The translations under genes and the position numbers were made by a program. Positions 6,563-7,448 of a stretch of 7,448 nt of DNA are shown here, piece after piece; the stretch's first letter is position 1, and the number at the start of each line of letters is the position of its first letter. The notes under the pieces are model-generated. The model was not told the DNA's origin. It saw only the letters and a program-made list of their open reading frames with translations, and searched no databases. Source of the stretch: Treponema sp. (GTDB taxonomy: Bacteria; Spirochaetota; Spirochaetia; Treponematales; Treponemataceae); NCBI GenBank assembly GCA_023231445.1, contig JALNVF010000142.1:1-7448 (forward strand), read 5' to 3'.

Positions 6563-7213
6563 TTAATTAATGAACTCTGCCGCTTCTCCTGATAAATGCG
6601 AATCGTCCGCCCATCGTATTAATTCAGCGGTTAACTTGTTTTTCTTTTTTTTCAGTGTGATTTCGCTTATTGAACAATTATTGTTGCGTCTTGAAACAAA
6701 TTCTTTTTTATTTTTTATTGAACATAATTCAAGAATTCCTGCAAGAAAGATGCCTGCGTGCCCAACGACTACTATGTTTTCATTATCCTTTTCTTTTGTA
6801 ACATATTCTAATCCTGCATAGAATCTTTCTAATAGGGTTTTATAATTTTCTCCGTTGGGAAACGTCGAGTTTTTTTTACCATTGAACCAGTCGTCCATAA
6901 CTTTAAAATAAATATCCCAGCTTTTTTTATCAGGTTTACTTTTTTCCAGATCCCCGACATTTAATTCACGAAAATATTCTACCGTTTCTATATTTCTATT
7001 GATTACTTCCGCAATATATTCTGCGGTCTGTAATGCACGTTTCAGGGGAGATGAATAAAGATAATTCACCTGGATCTGTCTGAAATAGAGTGCGGTTTGT
7101 TCTGCCTGTAAACGTCCTTTTTCAGTTAAATCATAATCGACAGATTTATATGAAAATTCTTTTGATATGTTTGCATAATTTTCTCCGTGGCGGACTAGGT
7201 AAATCCTGTTCAT
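6563..7213 (-). CDS. Histidine phosphatase (phosphoglycerate mutase-like) family protein
   Basis: This 216-residue cytoplasmic enzyme belongs to branch 1 of the histidine phosphatase superfamily. The phosphorylated histidine is H9 in LVRHGEN, with R8 beside it. R59 lies in SSPLKRALQTAE (residues 54-65), the acid E83 in FRELNVGDLE (81-90), and H152 in VVVGHAGIF (148-156). All catalytic positions are therefore present. The length fits cofactor-independent small-molecule phosphatases such as alpha-ribazole-phosphatase-like or GpmB-like proteins; the substrate cannot be told from sequence. On the minus strand, AAAGGAG (7219-7225) precedes ATG 7213 by 5 nt. The gene is notably AT-rich: hand counts of the two 60-base rows at 6661 and 6901 give 14 and 19 G+C, against 33 and 30 in rows at 1801 and 3781 of the operon. 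This suggests a different origin or weaker selection on codon use. Confidence 0.93.
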   Translation of the reverse strand: MNRIYLVRHGENYANISKEFSYKSVDYDLTEKGRLQAEQTALYFRQIQVNYLYSSPLKRALQTAEYIAEVINRNIETVEYFRELNVGDLEKSKPDKKSWDIYFKVMDDWFNGKKNSTFPNGENYKTLLERFYAGLEYVTKEKDNENIVVVGHAGIFLAGILELCSIKNKKEFVSRRNNNCSISEITLKKKKNKLTAELIRWADDSHLSGEAAEFIN

Positions 7214-7256
7214 TGCAACTCCTTTTGCACATTATTTCAGCTGTGCTGTATAATCC

Positions 7257-7285
7257 AGTATACCATTTTACGCTTCGTCTATAAA
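7257..7285 (-). promoter_or_regulatory. Candidate promoter of the histidine phosphatase gene
   Basis: On the minus strand a TATACT (7257-7262, five of six to the -10 consensus) is preceded 17 nt upstream by TTTATA (7280-7285, four of six to TTGACA). Initiation near 7250 would give a leader of about 37 nt with the AAAGGAG site in it. The -35 box would overlap the end of the upstream partial gene. The region is AT-rich, so chance matches are likely. Confidence 0.35.
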
Positions 7286-7448
7286 TCGCTCAAATAAATG
7301 CATGTCAACAGGGCTGTTTCTATTGACTTTTTTCGACGTTTTTCTTACCGTGTGATAACGATTGACAATGCCGTCCGGAAGAGGATCGTATTGTCTCCTC
7401 CGGAGTAACAGCAGGGCTTTCTGAAAATTACACCTTTTCAGGGGCTTC
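7268..7448 (-). CDS. Unidentified protein, C-terminal end (5' part outside window)
   Basis: On the minus strand one frame is open from the right edge (first full codon at 7447) to TAA at 7268-7270, giving 59 residues with no start inside; the other two minus frames stop within the first 21 bases from the edge. The peptide is basic in the middle (RRRQYD at 16-21, VRKTSKK at 34-40) and ends in NSPVDMHLFERFIDEA, which has the look of a real protein terminus with an amphipathic last helix. I do not recognise the family. The frame ends 54 nt before the phosphatase start in the same direction, so the two may be co-transcribed. An open frame of 180 bases can occur by chance, so this remains tentative. 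Confidence 0.5.
   Translation of the reverse strand, partial: KPLKRCNFQKALLLLRRRQYDPLPDGIVNRYHTVRKTSKKVNRNSPVDMHLFERFIDEA

Noticed and set aside
7225..7254. Plus-strand promoter TTGCAC - 18 nt - TATAAT
   Set aside because: The -10 is perfect, but no plus-strand gene follows in the remaining window. It would read antisense into the minus-strand partial gene, and the AT-rich gap makes chance matches common.
1..7448. CRISPR array, tRNA or rRNA genes, insertion sequence, toxin-antitoxin or phage-defence genes
   Set aside because: I saw no regularly spaced repeats, cloverleaf, transposase or terminal repeats, and every gap longer than about 100 bases is accounted for above.
7369..7448. Inverted repeats near the right edge (CTCCGGAG; CTGAAAA with TTTTCAG around 7 nt) as terminators
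   Set aside because: The stems are short, lack a T-run in the useful place and lie inside the probable minus-strand coding frame.

Overview
The window looks like part of the chromosome of an anaerobic, probably host-associated bacterium, most likely a Treponema-type spirochaete. This is inferred from the style of the lipoprotein-like or secreted solute-binding protein (a Lys/Ala/Gly-rich segment after the signal peptide), the moderate GC content, the Cys-rich Fe-S enzyme and the NMT1-family transporter. No marker gene is present to prove the taxon, and an anaerobic Firmicute cannot be excluded.

Bases 1-5910 are one closely spaced plus-strand operon that enters from the left edge: the end of an ABC-transporter permease, its solute-binding protein, a dihydropyrimidinase (hydantoinase), a PreA-type dihydropyrimidine dehydrogenase, and a zinc M20-type N-carbamoyl-amino-acid hydrolase (beta-ureidopropionase-like). 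Together the three enzymes make the complete reductive pyrimidine route: uracil or thymine to dihydropyrimidine, then N-carbamoyl-beta-amino acid, then beta-alanine or beta-aminoisobutyrate plus ammonia and CO2. The transporter most probably imports the pyrimidine or a related ring compound. The operon ends in a 22-bp hairpin at 5961-6008.

Two proteins in this operon are built abnormally. The solute-binding protein has its two lobes in the wrong order: the conserved N-terminal half of the NMT1/THI5 domain sits at the C-terminus, so it reads as a circular permutation. The dehydrogenase carries the N-terminal double Fe-S domain normally found in PreT or at the front of eukaryotic DPD, joined directly to PreA. 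The FAD and NADPH domains are missing and no preT gene is in the window, which suggests an enzyme fed by ferredoxin or by an unlinked reductase.

The right part is separate. A plus-strand NimA-like flavin-binding protein (6054-6527) faces a minus-strand histidine phosphatase (6563-7213) that is clearly more AT-rich than the operon. The right edge holds the apparent C-terminal end of another minus-strand gene (7268-7448) that I do not recognise.
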